This document shows positions 34,597-45,138 of a DNA stretch of 64,000 bases, piece by piece. The position numbers were made by a program, and so were the translations under genes. This DNA is from Pezicula radicicola (Eukaryota; Ascomycota; Leotiomycetes; Helotiales; Dermateaceae), in assembly GCA_003008705.1 (NCBI GenBank), contig PDUO01000015.1, forward strand, positions 687,290 through 751,289. The letters are read 5' to 3'. Every line of letters starts with the position of its first letter. Position 1 is the first letter of the stretch. The notes under the pieces are model-generated. The model was not told the origin of the DNA and ran no database searches. It worked only from the letters and a program-made list of their open reading frames with translations.

Positions 34597-35292
34597 TCAC
34601 AACCCCCAGTCCCCGCCCATAACCCGATAACCCTCTTGCACCCTCGCCCTTCCACCCCGTCCCTCAGCATCCCTCCTCAACCTCCACTTCTCATATTCAC
34701 TAATAACATGGTCATCCACCAACAGAGGACCCCATTGAACATAAGTTATGTTCCTCGCCTTCAGTGAAGGGTGCTGCCCAATGAGACTTCGATATTCATC
34801 TGCAAATTGCTCGCTTAGACGTGATGATCCTTCAGTGGTAGTCATAGATCTATGGAGATCCGATCCTGTTTCGAAGGGAATGGCCGGGGGCGTAGGTGAG
34901 TTTGCTACGTCCGATTGACTATGGCAAGCGAGCCTTGGTGCTGTCCTGTTCTTCTTGAAGCTGAAAATCATGCTCTTGAGGCTCTTCATCGCTTTCAGCT
35001 TTCCCTTGTCCCACACATTGATTGCATCGTCACTGACTTCCTTGATGGGAGAGAGCAGAGTTGAAATGCGCTCTGAGACAGGTATGCTTGGCGTCTCTGG
35101 AGTAAATCGGGCACCATGCCTGCACTTTGGGCATACGTCATGGACTGTCTCGCTGAAATCGACCCTCTTGCAGGTTGGAAAGAGGTTTGTTTGGCGCTGT
35201 GCCACGTAGGTGGAACAATGGTGAGTTTGCGCAGTTCTGTGACCACAGAGGGCATAGTTGGTGATGTACCGCCTACACATAGAGTTGAACAT
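34597..35292 (-). CDS. Unknown protein with N-terminal Cys/His-rich motif
   Basis: Single open frame of about 231 residues from the ATG at 35292; an ATG at 35280 is equally possible and would begin MCRRY. The N-terminal 60 residues hold MC(x)8 then CGH, HHC, a single C and CPKC, a spacing that suggests a zinc-binding module. The middle has a Lys-rich segment (KGKLKAMKSLKSMIFSFKK). The C-terminal half contains a DEYRSLIGQHPSL...VDDHVISEYEKWRLRRDAEG region and ends polar. I recognise the MC-x-x-Y-x-x-CGH start as a pattern in uncharacterised filamentous-fungal proteins. The function is unknown, and nothing in the neighbourhood points to one. Confidence 0.65.
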   Translation of the reverse strand: MFNSMCRRYITNYALCGHRTAQTHHCSTYVAQRQTNLFPTCKRVDFSETVHDVCPKCRHGARFTPETPSIPVSERISTLLSPIKEVSDDAINVWDKGKLKAMKSLKSMIFSFKKNRTAPRLACHSQSDVANSPTPPAIPFETGSDLHRSMTTTEGSSRLSEQFADEYRSLIGQHPSLKARNITYVQWGPLLVDDHVISEYEKWRLRRDAEGRGGRARVQEGYRVMGGDWGL

Positions 35293-35702
35293 AGCGATCG
35301 TTGTATCAAGTCGCCTCGAATTACTACGTTCGAGAGAGTTAACGTACAGCAGATAGAGTTGTGAATCAAATTTCGTATGATTCAAACGGATGTTCGGGTT
35401 TAGAGAGTGAGGATACTCTATTCCAACCGATCATACGTTAAACTACTTCACCAACCTGAAAGTGAATCAAACTGTTGCTGCTCCTAGCAGATTGTGACTC
35501 TTCAGGTTATTGTGATTCGAACGCATCTGAATAGAACAAACAACCAAGAGAGTTACCACAAAGTAGCGAGGACTAAGATTTGCAGAGGTGGACAGACTTT
35601 GTGTGCCACTTGACATGTTTCTCGTGTTCCCAAGGTTTCCAGGAAGTCGTAATACATTACTTCATATGGTCTAAGTATTTTCGAGATTGCTCAGTTGCAA
35701 CT
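35293..35702. other. Spacer between unknown gene and GDPD gene
   Basis: No supportable ORF. Likely the promoter of the unknown gene plus the 3' region of the GDPD transcript. Confidence 0.45.
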
Positions 35703-36917
35703 CTAGATCTCTTGTTCGACCCCGTCATTCTCACTTTCTATGGCTGGTATGCTCTTCATGCTCTTCCGTACGCTAACTCGAAATCCAAATCTTGTCCATA
35801 CTCCCAAGATCGCAGCAAGTATATTTATGCATATAGCTCTGCCCCAGAGTCGGAGCGGCACCTGTAACTCCTCGCCATTGTAACTTTTGCACACCTCCAG
35901 GTACTTTTTGGGATCATCTGTGATGACACCATCGACTTCCTTGCGGATGCTCCATTTCATCCATACTTCCTCATTGACAGTCCAATCAAAGAGAGCCCGT
36001 TTAGCTTTCCTGACGTCCCGCATGAAGGCTGCTCCTCCAGGGCCCATCAGCACTTGCTGGTGCATATTAAAGTGCACATTTGGGACACTGAGAAGTTGTC
36101 GTGCATAAGGTATATTGAAGCCGATGTAGGCTATTGGGTACCCCGGCAGATATTGTTCGCAAAGAGGTAAATATTTAGCCTTATGAGTCAGCGTTTCCTA
36201 GATAGGTATACTCCGAATGACATGGAATGCTTACTGCCCAGCACCCGAGTACTATTCTTTGATTCCATGGCTTCGAAGGTTCGACCTCCGCTAATGTCGA
36301 TGCAATTAATCGCATTATATAATCATCATTATTATCAAGCTGCATCAGGCCGTTAGCTTGAGACGCATTAGGCAGGCCGGTTAATATAAGCTTACCTTTA
36401 TGTCTAAAAGCACCCATATATCCTCAAGCCCAGGAGTAGCCAAGTATTCCAAGAGATCGATAAACCTTGGCATGGCTTCGTGGGGCTCTTTCAGGGTCCG
36501 CAACGTTTTGAGGTAATCCCAATCGCAATCAATGACCTTGTCTTCCTTTCCAAAACAACGCTTCAGATTTGCATCCTATCAATTGTGAGCCTCCATGCGC
36601 TTCCAACAGATTATCCGCTCTTACATGAGAAAGCACAATGATGCCATCTTTCGTGATGTGTAGGTCCGTTTCTATGGCGTGCGCTCCCACTTCTACGGCG
36701 CCTTTGAATGCACCCATTGTATTTTCCGGATACATTGCTTTATATCCTCTGTGAGCTATGGCTTGAGGCAACCGTCGGCCTTGTCGATATCGTTTGGAAG
36801 ATGGGAAGAGGGCTGGAAGGAGTCAGTGGGGTGATTTAAGCTCCCAAAGGGAACTTGAGACGAACGCGTTGTTTCCTCCATCTTCTCTTTTGATAGTAGA
36901 GGCGTAGACTCTGCCAT
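35703..36917 (-). CDS. Glycerophosphodiester phosphodiesterase
   Basis: Five exons: 36917-36866, 36812-36625, 36575-36396, 36339-36235 and 36179-35703; 333 residues. The N-terminal splice is my inference. It uses an unusual GTTCGT donor and a CTTCCAG acceptor. It is needed because the frame starting MAESTPLLSK otherwise stops just before the conserved LPQAIAHRGYKA. The GDPD core shows the catalytic HRG (His38), PENT, the metal ligands in the ETDLHITKDG motif (Glu65, Asp67) and catalytic His80 in the SHD motif, the last completed across a splice. A hydrophobic helix near the C-terminus (AICINILAAILGVW) may anchor it to a membrane. The reaction releases glycerol 3-phosphate from glycerophosphodiesters. 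Confidence 0.88.
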
Positions 36918-39865
36918 TTTGGTCGTTTTTTGAGGAAAGGTAGGCAATGATCGCAGCGAACGAGTTCGGCGGATGGTATAGGTGCGGTCAAGTCGGCATG
37001 CGGAAGAATTCAAGGTCGAGTTGCGAAGTTAACGGAAGAGCAACGCAGCAATAGGTAGAAGCAATGGCAGCTGGCGTTTGGTATTTCCAAAAAAAAAAGG
37101 TTTTCTAAGGAAGATGAAATGTCACCTCGGACGCTGGAGAAGACCGGGAGAGCGTCGGTGAAATAGGGATCTATGTACAGTATCAAAGTGGGAAGGATTT
37201 TGTGTTTCGATTCTATGGCATATTATTGCAGTACAAGAATAGAAGTTTATTAAACGTGCGATGAGGGAATTGGGGAAAGGGCCATGATTAAGGCTTATTA
37301 TGATCTGTAGTGTAGATGTGTTTGCAGGAGTCTGCAGTGCAGTGTTGAGGGTGGTAGGGTGGTAGGGTGTGGTAGGGTTGTCCACGAGGCGTCTCGTCCG
37401 TACTAGTCTTTGACGGTCCCAGAGGCCGTTGCCGATCTTCAAGCCTCTGTAAGGCTGCAAGTGACAGACAGGTGGTTCCATGACTCCATGGCTCGAAGCT
37501 TGAAGCTTGAGACTTTGCTCTTTTTGCGCGCTTTTGCGAAATCACAATGCTTTCCGGGCCTCAGGTTCCGCTCAGTTCCTCGGGAGATTCCTGTTGCGTT
37601 GAGTTGGGAAAGAGGCGCGCCGGGATGCGAAGATCCGACAGGAAACGTCTGGTGCTTTGTCCAGGAAGGGCGGTCTGTGAGTGATGGCTGACCAGGAGCT
37701 CTGCGCGCCAGGCCGGCGCCACCAGCGGAATACGCTCTGGATTTTCTTCTTGTCGACAGATGCTCTCCATCACGCGGCTGCATCTAGCTTTCTTGGTGTC
37801 GAGAGGTTGGAGATGTGGCGCTGTGGAAGCTTTCACCTGACAGAGACGAGGCTTACTCGTAATTTAAGCCGCTGAGCCAAGTCACATATTTTCATAATTG
37901 TGCAGTACTGTACAGTACGAGTACAACTAGAACACAGAAAGAAGGGATTTGGAAAGCCACCTGTCACAACAATAACCATAATAATAATAAGTAATAATGC
38001 TCATGTCTGCACTACAGTAGTGCCTACGATCTACATACTGCATTTACACAACGTGTCTCCCGCTTGATCGACACACCTTGTTCTGTTCCAGCCGTCCACC
38101 ACAGAGGCTTAATTTGACCTGACCCTTCAAAAGTCCCGTTTGCAGCCCAGCCGCATTTCTGCAAGGCCATGCAATGCACAACCCCCAATTGACTGCTTGT
38201 GCCGTGACTTAAATTTCCTGGTACCCGGACAAGAGATATTATTTATTTCTGCAGCTCTGAATTACAGTAGAAGGCAGACCTTCTGGGAAAAGCAATATCG
38301 CTTTCGCCGTGGTTTGAGGACTGTAAGAACGATCCTACTTCCTTGACGCGTTGAAGTTTCAATGCACCTTGAAACCTGTTCTTACTACTGCCAAGTGGCC
38401 CTTCAGACGGTCATACACTTCACATATACATTGATTGGACAATCATTTATGTATTACGGCTCCCTGCAAGCACCTTAGTCCGAAGCCGGAAGCTATTTTT
38501 CATGATTGATCAATGTCTTTATTTTCTTTTCGTCGTAGGTATCATCTTCCTTGTCTAACTTGGAAGAATCCCAGCGAGCGAGCAAAACTGCGAGAGCAGC
38601 TGCAGCTGTACTGAAAAGGAATCGGTCTGAAACATTTAGCCACTGATCCTCAATAGGGCTCGCTAGCGTTGGCTGTGTTTCTCTACCTCAGTTCCAGAGC
38701 AGTGGCAGCCAAGAGTTTTGGCAACGTCAATCACAACCATGAGCGGTAATAGATGCCCGGCTCCTTCTATTCTGATTCCTGTCTTCGAGCTTCCTTCCCC
38801 ATATCCACAACTTCACTTTCCTTGCGAGAGAAAAAAAGGAGAACGGAAAAGAGGGCTTGAAAGTGTGTTCCTGGGATCATCCGCTTTATTATTATTCTCT
38901 CCAAAGAATGATCGAGTCAACGGATCTTGGCTTAAGTGAGTCAAAAATTCTACCTCCAGCTAAGCATTATTATCACTGAATATATCCTTCTGTTAACCTC
39001 GAAATATAGTTTCAGCTTGTCTTGACCTTAGTTAGCATCTAGGCTCTGAAATCAAAAACCTCAAGCCGGAGAGTCTCTCGAAGCATCGGTTCCCAGAATA
39101 TTACTAGCCAAGATGTCCCTCTATTATGACAAACTCGAACGCATTTATGAAGCCGAAGATGTTGAGCTCCAGACCTCTCCATTGCCTTCCACTCATCGAT
39201 ATGCGGGCTAGACAGGCATATAGAACGGATTACGAATGCTGTTTTCGAACAGAAACGGGTTAAATTCACATCATTGTCTTGTATTGCATTCAAGTGATTC
39301 TGAGATAGAGAGACTGTGACGTGCATACCAACTATCGTAAAGTTAACTGCTTCATACCTATTTTTCAGCTGCCGGACGCTAGACAGCCTTGTAGCATTCA
39401 ATGATATGAAGGTACAGTAAGTTGGATTGCAGCGATGAAATCTCACACTGAGAATTCAATCTCAGTCCAGGGCTTGAATTTACTGAAGGTAATGTTGATA
39501 CTTAGATTGTGAGTTAGCCAGATAATGAACTGCTCTCACGTAGCGGTAGACACCATTCCTCAAACCTCTATCTATTGTTCCTGTAAACAAGTCACACCAA
39601 ACAGCTTGACCAATTGTCAATTGTGTCTTCATTCTTTCGAATAAAGATCTCGAAGTAAAACCCACGAACATCTGAAATAGAGTAAACATTTACGGCGAAG
39701 ATTTTCAGGCAGGGAGTTCGCTACTATACCTAGTGAATGGAAGTGCTATCACAAAACGAGGACATCACAACGGCCACAAAAAACAACATCCCCAATCCAA
39801 AACCCACTGTTGACCAGAAAGGAAAAACTCTACTAAAAAGGAAAAGAAAAGAAATATATAAAATT
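36918..39865. other. Gene-poor region
   Basis: Nearly 3 kb with scattered short ORFs but none with recognisable composition, motif or intron structure. Palindromic TACTGTACAGTA occurs near 37906. Two minus-strand ORFs at 39039-39446 and 39480-39689 are the longest continuous candidates; I do not recognise them. Confidence 0.5.
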
Positions 39866-39981
39866 TCCGAAACGAGGAATCGAACCTCGGTCGCCTGTCA
39901 CAAAGACCCTTCCCCAAGGGGCACCGAAGGGTTGGATGTTATCAATAGTTGACAGGAATGTTACCACTGCACTATTTCAGA
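39866..39981 (-). tRNA. tRNA-like locus, intron-containing or degenerate
   Basis: Read on the minus strand, a 7-bp acceptor stem (TCTGAAA with TTTCGGA, one G-T pair), a tRNA-type D-arm (TAGTGCAGTGGTAAC) and a perfect T-arm (CGAGG-TTCGATT-CCTCG) are present. A/T-rich sequence with T runs follows, as in a pol III terminator. A strong anticodon-type stem (CCTGT with ACAGG, extendable by two pairs) encloses about 48 nt. I cannot assign a normal seven-base loop with U at position 33. The enclosed sequence has its own hairpin (ACCCTTC/GAAGGGT). The 5' half resembles Asp/Glu tRNAs. The identity is undecided; it could be an intron-bearing gene or a pseudogene. Confidence 0.45.
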
Positions 39982-40154
39982 TTCAATGGGAGTGTTTGTT
40001 TTATTTGTTTAAGAGTAGATTAGTTATTGGTATATTTGTAGGTTGATCTGTGGGAATTTTAGGGGTAGGGTGGGTGAATATGGTCGCTTAAGGTACAGGT
40101 TTCTCCCAGGCCCAAAGACACCCCAATCGGAGACGACATGCATAGGAATTGGAA

Positions 40155-40380
40155 GAAGTATCGAACTACAGTAACTCACCTAATTTAGACATGTCACTTA
40201 CTTTGAGCTTAAGGTGACTTACTACGTTTAAGAATCTACTGCGACTTAGACGTAGCTACTTGGTCTGCTTAAGTTTCATTTGAGTCACCCACTTGATTTA
40301 GGTAACTTACTTGAGTTGGGTGACTAATTTGCTTGAGTTTCATTTGAGCCATTCACTTAAGCTGAGTTACTCTATTTTCA
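40155..40380 (-). repeat. GTAACTCAC-type array
   Basis: Many imperfect units, for example AGTAACTCACCTAATTTAG, GAGTCACCCACTTGATTTAGGTAACTTACTTGAG and GTTTCATTTGAG(T/C)CA repeated twice. The orientation matches the MITE interior. Confidence 0.65.
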
Positions 40381-40899
40381 CCACATGACTGCGTTTTACG
40401 CCTAGCTGTCGCGTGTAGCCAAATAGTCTTACTTAAAGAAAGAATCTCTTAACACTTAGCCTTCAAAATAGCTAAGACCATAGCGAAATTCACCAAACCA
40501 TACATATATAAAATGGCTGTTATGCATCGAACAGTCTTAGATTTTGAAGCAAAACAGATACGTAGGAGTATAGTAACTAAGTCAATATGTATATAAGTAA
40601 CTCAATTTGAGTAACTTACTTGCCAAAGTAATCTAGTAATCTACTTAGATTGCCTCGGCAGTGTACTCCCTTAATAGCAATCTTTCAGTATGGAATCAAG
40701 AGGTAGTAGAAATGGTAACTCTTCCTAGCTTAATAACACACCCAACCCTCTAAATCAGGTCAATTTACTTTCTTTAAGTAAAAGTAATATGTCTCGTAGG
40801 AGTTTGCGTTGAGTGTTCAGAGTGGTGTAGTATAGTACCGGCGCTCTGCTTGTGTATCTTACTGGAACTTACTACGTAACTACATTTTAAGCTACTCAC

Positions 40900-41115
40900 T
40901 AAATTTAAATACTAAACTTTTTTTTGGATGACTGACTTGATTTGGATGACTGGGAATTGCGCCTAGCTAAAGCTCGTCTATAGATACTGTACACTCTTCC
41001 GTAAGTTGAAGTCTCTGCTACGTAGCTATATCTAAAAGTCTAAAATAATTGTCACATAGAAGCATGTACCTTACTTAAGGTAGTTTGAGTAACTCACTTG
41101 ATCTGGGTAACTTAT
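40900..41115 (-). repeat. GTAACTCAC-type array, diverged
   Basis: Units such as GGATGACTGACTTGATTT and GAGTAACTCACTTGATCTGGGTAACTTA lie at each end of a segment that parallels the 40155-40412 segment. Confidence 0.5.
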
Positions 41116-41162
41116 GATAACATTGTGTAGAATCTGAATTCGAATTCTGTCTAAAGCCTTGT

Positions 41163-42656
41163 CTAAACGCCCTCAGCTTTAACGCTATCAGCTTCAATGT
41201 CCTCCGGTGCCACCTTCCCATACGCATGTGCAATCTTCTTACCGATTGCCTCACCACTCCAGTATGCCCCAGTTACCGTACCCAAAGCAACAAATGGAGA
41301 TGTGTGCTCACCGGCGAACCAGAGGCTTCGTGCCGGGAGACCTTCCCGCAGGATCTCGATGTCCTTGTCAGCTTCTCGCATACCTATTTGGAAGTTACAG
41401 TAACTGCCATTGCCAGCGAGGTCATCTAGGAGCCAACTTGTGGCTAAAGTCGACTCAGGTGTGCAATCCTTAGATCCCTCTACGTAGTTTGGCAACAGAG
41501 AGTAATAGGGCTTGTAAAACTTAACAAGGTAATCGTTTTGTTCTTCTTGGGTATGTAGCTCGGCGAGCTTGGCGGCCTGGTGGTGCGACTGATCGCCGTA
41601 AATGTAGAAAAGGAGGGTTGGGTGTGCTGTAGACCCCGGAAGAGTCGCCATTTCTACGACCTCCTGGTTCCATTTTGAAGGATTGCTAGTGAGAGAGTAG
41701 CTGGGGTGAATCCATTGCCCGAATCCAGCAAATGGCTGGTCCGCTTTCTCGACCCCCTCCTTGAGCCAATATGCTTTGGGAAACGTGATGTAGACCTTTT
41801 CTAGCGTTCCATAACCAATCTGGTCAATTGCGGCGCTGAACCGGTCAGGTAAAGGCGGGTCGAATGTCTGCTTGTTCTTCTTCAGCCACCCCAAAGGTGT
41901 GGTCATTACAACCTCGTCAAAATCAAGCTCGTCGCCCCTATCAGTTGTGAGAGTGACTTTGTCAGGCGTCGAGGTGACTTTCGTGACCTTCGTCAACAAT
42001 TTGACCTCTGCATCCCTCAAGGCTGGCTCTGCGATATGAGCAAGTATCTTCTGATAAGTCCCTGCGCAGAAGATATTCTCTCCTTCTAGACATTCTTCGA
42101 GCCAGAAGAACTTCAGACTCTGCCTCGCAACAGGGCTCCCAACAAACGCACCCCACATTTCTGACATTTGCAAAAGGATGTATCTCCTCTTGTAGCTGTC
42201 GCCATCGCCAGGATAGAGTTCTTTGACTCTCTTGCAAAAGAAATGATACAGACTATCGTTAATATCGATGTCCGAAGAATGGGCGTTCGAGTATTTGAAA
42301 GCATCAAGAACGATACCCCACATCGTATCGCCTAGGAGGCTTGACTCATCCTGATCAATGATCTTGCCATCCTCGTTGAAGAGATTTGAGTTTGCTGACC
42401 AGCTTTGAGTCTCAGTATTCGTCTTCTTTGCAAGTTCAAGTATTGGATTGGCGTCTGTGCCGTGGATCCAATTCGCTCCAAGATCGACAACTTGTCCAGA
42501 CGGAAGAGTCTTTTGGTGCAGCCGCCCCCCGATTCTTGAACGGGCTTCTAGTATAGTGACCTTGAGCCCATGTTGGAGTAGAATGTCCGCACAACGTAGT
42601 CCGGATACACCGGCCCCAACGACAGCTATATGAGGCACCTTTGATACACTGCCCAT
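41163..42656 (-). CDS. FAD-dependent amine/polyamine oxidase
   Basis: Single-exon gene of 497 residues. An in-frame stop directly precedes the ATG at 42656, which fixes the start. The N-terminal Rossmann motif VVGAGVSGL (Gly14, 16, 19) ends in a glutamate at residue 37 (TILEARSRIGGR), the FAD ribose ligand. GANWIHG, the substrate-domain segments and the C-terminal FAD contact LWFAGEHTSPFVALGTVTGAYWSG are all present. This is the flavin amine oxidase family of Fms1/polyamine oxidases and LSD1-like enzymes, and the length fits a polyamine oxidase, with no SWIRM or HMG domain. Substrate unproven. There is no PTS1 (ends EGV). Confidence 0.92.
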   Translation of the reverse strand: MGSVSKVPHIAVVGAGVSGLRCADILLQHGLKVTILEARSRIGGRLHQKTLPSGQVVDLGANWIHGTDANPILELAKKTNTETQSWSANSNLFNEDGKIIDQDESSLLGDTMWGIVLDAFKYSNAHSSDIDINDSLYHFFCKRVKELYPGDGDSYKRRYILLQMSEMWGAFVGSPVARQSLKFFWLEECLEGENIFCAGTYQKILAHIAEPALRDAEVKLLTKVTKVTSTPDKVTLTTDRGDELDFDEVVMTTPLGWLKKNKQTFDPPLPDRFSAAIDQIGYGTLEKVYITFPKAYWLKEGVEKADQPFAGFGQWIHPSYSLTSNPSKWNQEVVEMATLPGSTAHPTLLFYIYGDQSHHQAAKLAELHTQEEQNDYLVKFYKPYYSLLPNYVEGSKDCTPESTLATSWLLDDLAGNGSYCNFQIGMREADKDIEILREGLPARSLWFAGEHTSPFVALGTVTGAYWSGEAIGKKIAHAYGKVAPEDIEADSVKAEGV

Positions 42657-43785
42657 CCGAAGCTATTGCAGTCAGCTTCTGAAAGAGGACCCAGCAACCC
42701 GTAATATTGTATATCACCTTTGTAGAAACATCCATGATTAATTGCTGCTCTGTCAAACTAGCCCTCGAGAAGTTTTCGCAGCTCAGGTTGGTGTGCAGAC
42801 CACAGGACAAGTAGTCCTGGTAAACTCTGGATGCTTCCCTAACAGATTGCGATGTGTAAGCCTGGAGGCAGTGAGGACACTGTGAGCTGAGTGAAGGGGA
42901 TTCAAATGACTTGGTAAACGCCATTTCAAGACGTAGTATACTAGGTTCGTAGGAAACGTAACGTATATAGGAATACTGGTTTGTTGATGTTGAGGAGTTG
43001 TCTCGCTGACTTCAGTTGAGTTTTAAGACCGGAAAGATCTGCTACTTGCTCCTGCCTTTTAAGAGGAAGAGTCACTCGAGCTCGACCGTTCTTTCCCGAG
43101 AGAGTTACTCAAATCAAGTGAGTTACTCAAATAAGTGAGTTACCCAAATAAGTGAGTTACCCAAATAAGTGAGTTACCCAAATAAGTGAGTTACCCAAAT
43201 CAAGTGATTTACTCAAATGAATGAGTTATCCATATCAAGTAAGGTACCCAAACGAGTGGGAGACTCAGGACCATCTCTTGTAGGTAAGTCAATATAACCT
43301 CAATCAAAACAATCTCTTACAAAGCAATCCCACCGGTATAGCTGGTGTAGCACTGAGCATTTTCAGTGTTTCTCCCCAACTCCGATCACCCTGTCGAGAT
43401 ATTATTCTTCATGCCGGTAAGGAAACCCGTATAGTTACATACCTTCTAAAAATTGAGCGGTAGAGACGTCTGGTATTCTGCATTAAGGGAAGATATGGAA
43501 GATATATCTATCACACAGACTTTGCGAATTTGGACTCTTATCAGTGGAGCAAATAATTTGTCGTGTAGGCCAATACCGTGACCGGGATTTGTACTCCAGA
43601 AGCTATGAACTTGCCACATTCAGAAGGTCCACGCGAAAGTTGACGTCGATGATGCTTTGAACTCAGGGGAAAACAACCCAATTTATATTCAGGAACAACT
43701 GCTCAGGACGAGCGAGCAAACTCAGGGCATTCCGATATCGTCGTCGGCAATAAATTTGTGGGACTTTTCCAAATCTTCGATCACG
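42657..43785. promoter_or_regulatory. Divergent spacer between amine oxidase and NTH1, with minisatellite
   Basis: About 1.1 kb that must carry both promoters. Its centre is a clean minisatellite (43101-43257). An ORF at 42436-42924 on the minus strand overlaps the oxidase start in another frame and looks fortuitous. Confidence 0.5.
43101..43257 (+). repeat. Minisatellite, about nine units of 17-18 bp
   Basis: Head-to-tail GAGTTACCCAAATAAGT-type units. The middle four are essentially identical, with CAAGT versus AAGT variants at both ends. It is the purest example of the repeat family scattered through the window. Confidence 0.9.
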
Positions 43786-45138
43786 ATGCGGACCTCGAGG
43801 ATTTCCCAAGATGCATCCAAACTGATCAACGCAACAACATCTCCACAGACACGCCGATCAACACGAGCCAGACTTGCACGATTTGCACACCCAGTCGCCT
43901 CGAAGACAGAAGACGAAGATGAAGAAGAGTCTGAATCAGTGCCCGAAAGTACCGACATCGAAGATATTATCGCGCCCTCACGCAAACGAAAACGCGATTC
44001 GACACCTAGAACACCCGTCAAACGATCACCGCGCAAAACCCTAACTGTGAAGACCGAGGCTGAGGATAACGTCAAATTCTCACCTGCTAGTAAAAATCGT
44101 AAAGTGCGCAAGCCGGCGCGAAAAGTCAAGAATGAGGAGACGGGCCAAATCGAGGTGCAGGCTCCAAATGATTGGAGAGAGGTCTACGATGAGGTTATGC
44201 AAATGAGGAAGGTTGGCGTTGCGCAGAATGCTGCTGTGGATACAATGGGATGCGATTCACTCGGGGAGAAACATGTTGAACCCAAAATCAGAAGATTCCA
44301 AACATTGGTAGCCTTGATGCTCTCTTCGCAAACAAAGGATACTACCAACGCAATCGCCATGGCGAGGTTACAAAAGGAGTTGCCAGCATACAAAGAGGGC
44401 GCCCCGGTTGGCTTAAATTTGGAGAATATACTTGCAGTTGAGCCTAAGTTATTGAACGAGTTAATATGGGTTGTGGGGTTTCATAATAACAAGACCAAGT
44501 ACATAAAGGCAGCAGCAGAGATATTGAGGGACCAGTACAACGGAGATATTCCAGATACCATTGAAGGATTGATGTCGCTCCCTGGTGTTGGACCTAAGAT
44601 GGGATACTTGTGCCTTAGTAGTGCATGGGGTCGACACGAAGGAATTGGTGTTGATGTTCACGTCCACCGGATTACTAACCTTTGGGGTTGGCACAAGACA
44701 AAGAACCCGGAAGAGACAAGAATAGCATTACAAGCCTGGCTCCCAAAAGAGCTATGGCATGAGATCAACTGGTCACTTGTCGGCTTCGGGCAGAAGGTAT
44801 GCCTACCTGTAGGACGCAGATGTGGGGATTGTGAGTTGGGTCTCAAAGGACTTTGCAAAGCAGCGGAGAGGAGTAAGGTTATGATTGGGAGAAAGACACG
44901 AGAGGAGAGGATCAAAGAGGACGCCGAGGGCAATGTCGTTGCCAAAGTCGAGACTGTGAAGGTAGAAGAGGTTTCGGAGGATGTGCCTGTCAACGCAAAT
45001 CCTGATGTAAAAGTGAAAGTTGAAGAGGGAATTCCTCAATTACCTGTTGATGAAGGTTTGACAAAGCAGGAGGAGAAAGTAGTCCTTGATGAGATTGCAA
45101 ATGCTCCCGGAGAGCTACAAGAGACATCGACGAAATGA
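43786..45138 (+). CDS. NTH1: Endonuclease III homologue (DNA glycosylase/AP lyase)
   Basis: Single exon. I start at the ATG at 43786 (450 residues), which gives a basic MRTSRISQ leader; an upstream in-frame ATG at 43657 would add 43 residues of unremarkable sequence. The N-terminal 130 residues are charged, with K/R clusters that could be nuclear signals. The HhH-GPD domain follows, with LPGVGPK carrying the catalytic Lys271 and GVDVHVHR carrying Asp290. An iron-sulfur cluster loop has Cys339, 346, 349 and 357, so the last spacing is seven residues. The enzyme removes oxidised pyrimidines and cuts at abasic sites in base excision repair. The C-terminal tail is acidic, Lys-rich and probably disordered. 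Confidence 0.93.
   Translation: MRTSRISQDASKLINATTSPQTRRSTRARLARFAHPVASKTEDEDEEESESVPESTDIEDIIAPSRKRKRDSTPRTPVKRSPRKTLTVKTEAEDNVKFSPASKNRKVRKPARKVKNEETGQIEVQAPNDWREVYDEVMQMRKVGVAQNAAVDTMGCDSLGEKHVEPKIRRFQTLVALMLSSQTKDTTNAIAMARLQKELPAYKEGAPVGLNLENILAVEPKLLNELIWVVGFHNNKTKYIKAAAEILRDQYNGDIPDTIEGLMSLPGVGPKMGYLCLSSAWGRHEGIGVDVHVHRITNLWGWHKTKNPEETRIALQAWLPKELWHEINWSLVGFGQKVCLPVGRRCGDCELGLKGLCKAAERSKVMIGRKTREERIKEDAEGNVVAKVETVKVEEVSEDVPVNANPDVKVKVEEGIPQLPVDEGLTKQEEKVVLDEIANAPGELQETSTK

Larger units (their letters stand above)
39982..41162. other. Repeat-rich spacer
   Basis: AT-rich sequence dominated by patches of the dispersed GTAACTCAC-type repeat (40155-40380, about 40600-40660, 40900-41115) and two related segments containing CGCCTAGCT (about 40388-40412 and 40950-40975). 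No coding capacity is recognisable. Confidence 0.6.

Noticed and set aside
39039..39689. Two minus-strand ORFs of 135 and 69 codons in a gene-poor region
   Set aside because: No recognisable motif, biased composition or convincing splice joining them.
42436..42924. 162-codon minus-strand ORF with CPHC at its start, overlapping the amine oxidase start
   Set aside because: It overlaps the flavin-binding region in another frame, and an in-frame stop separates it from the oxidase ATG. No family is recognised, so it is likely a shadow plus leader sequence.
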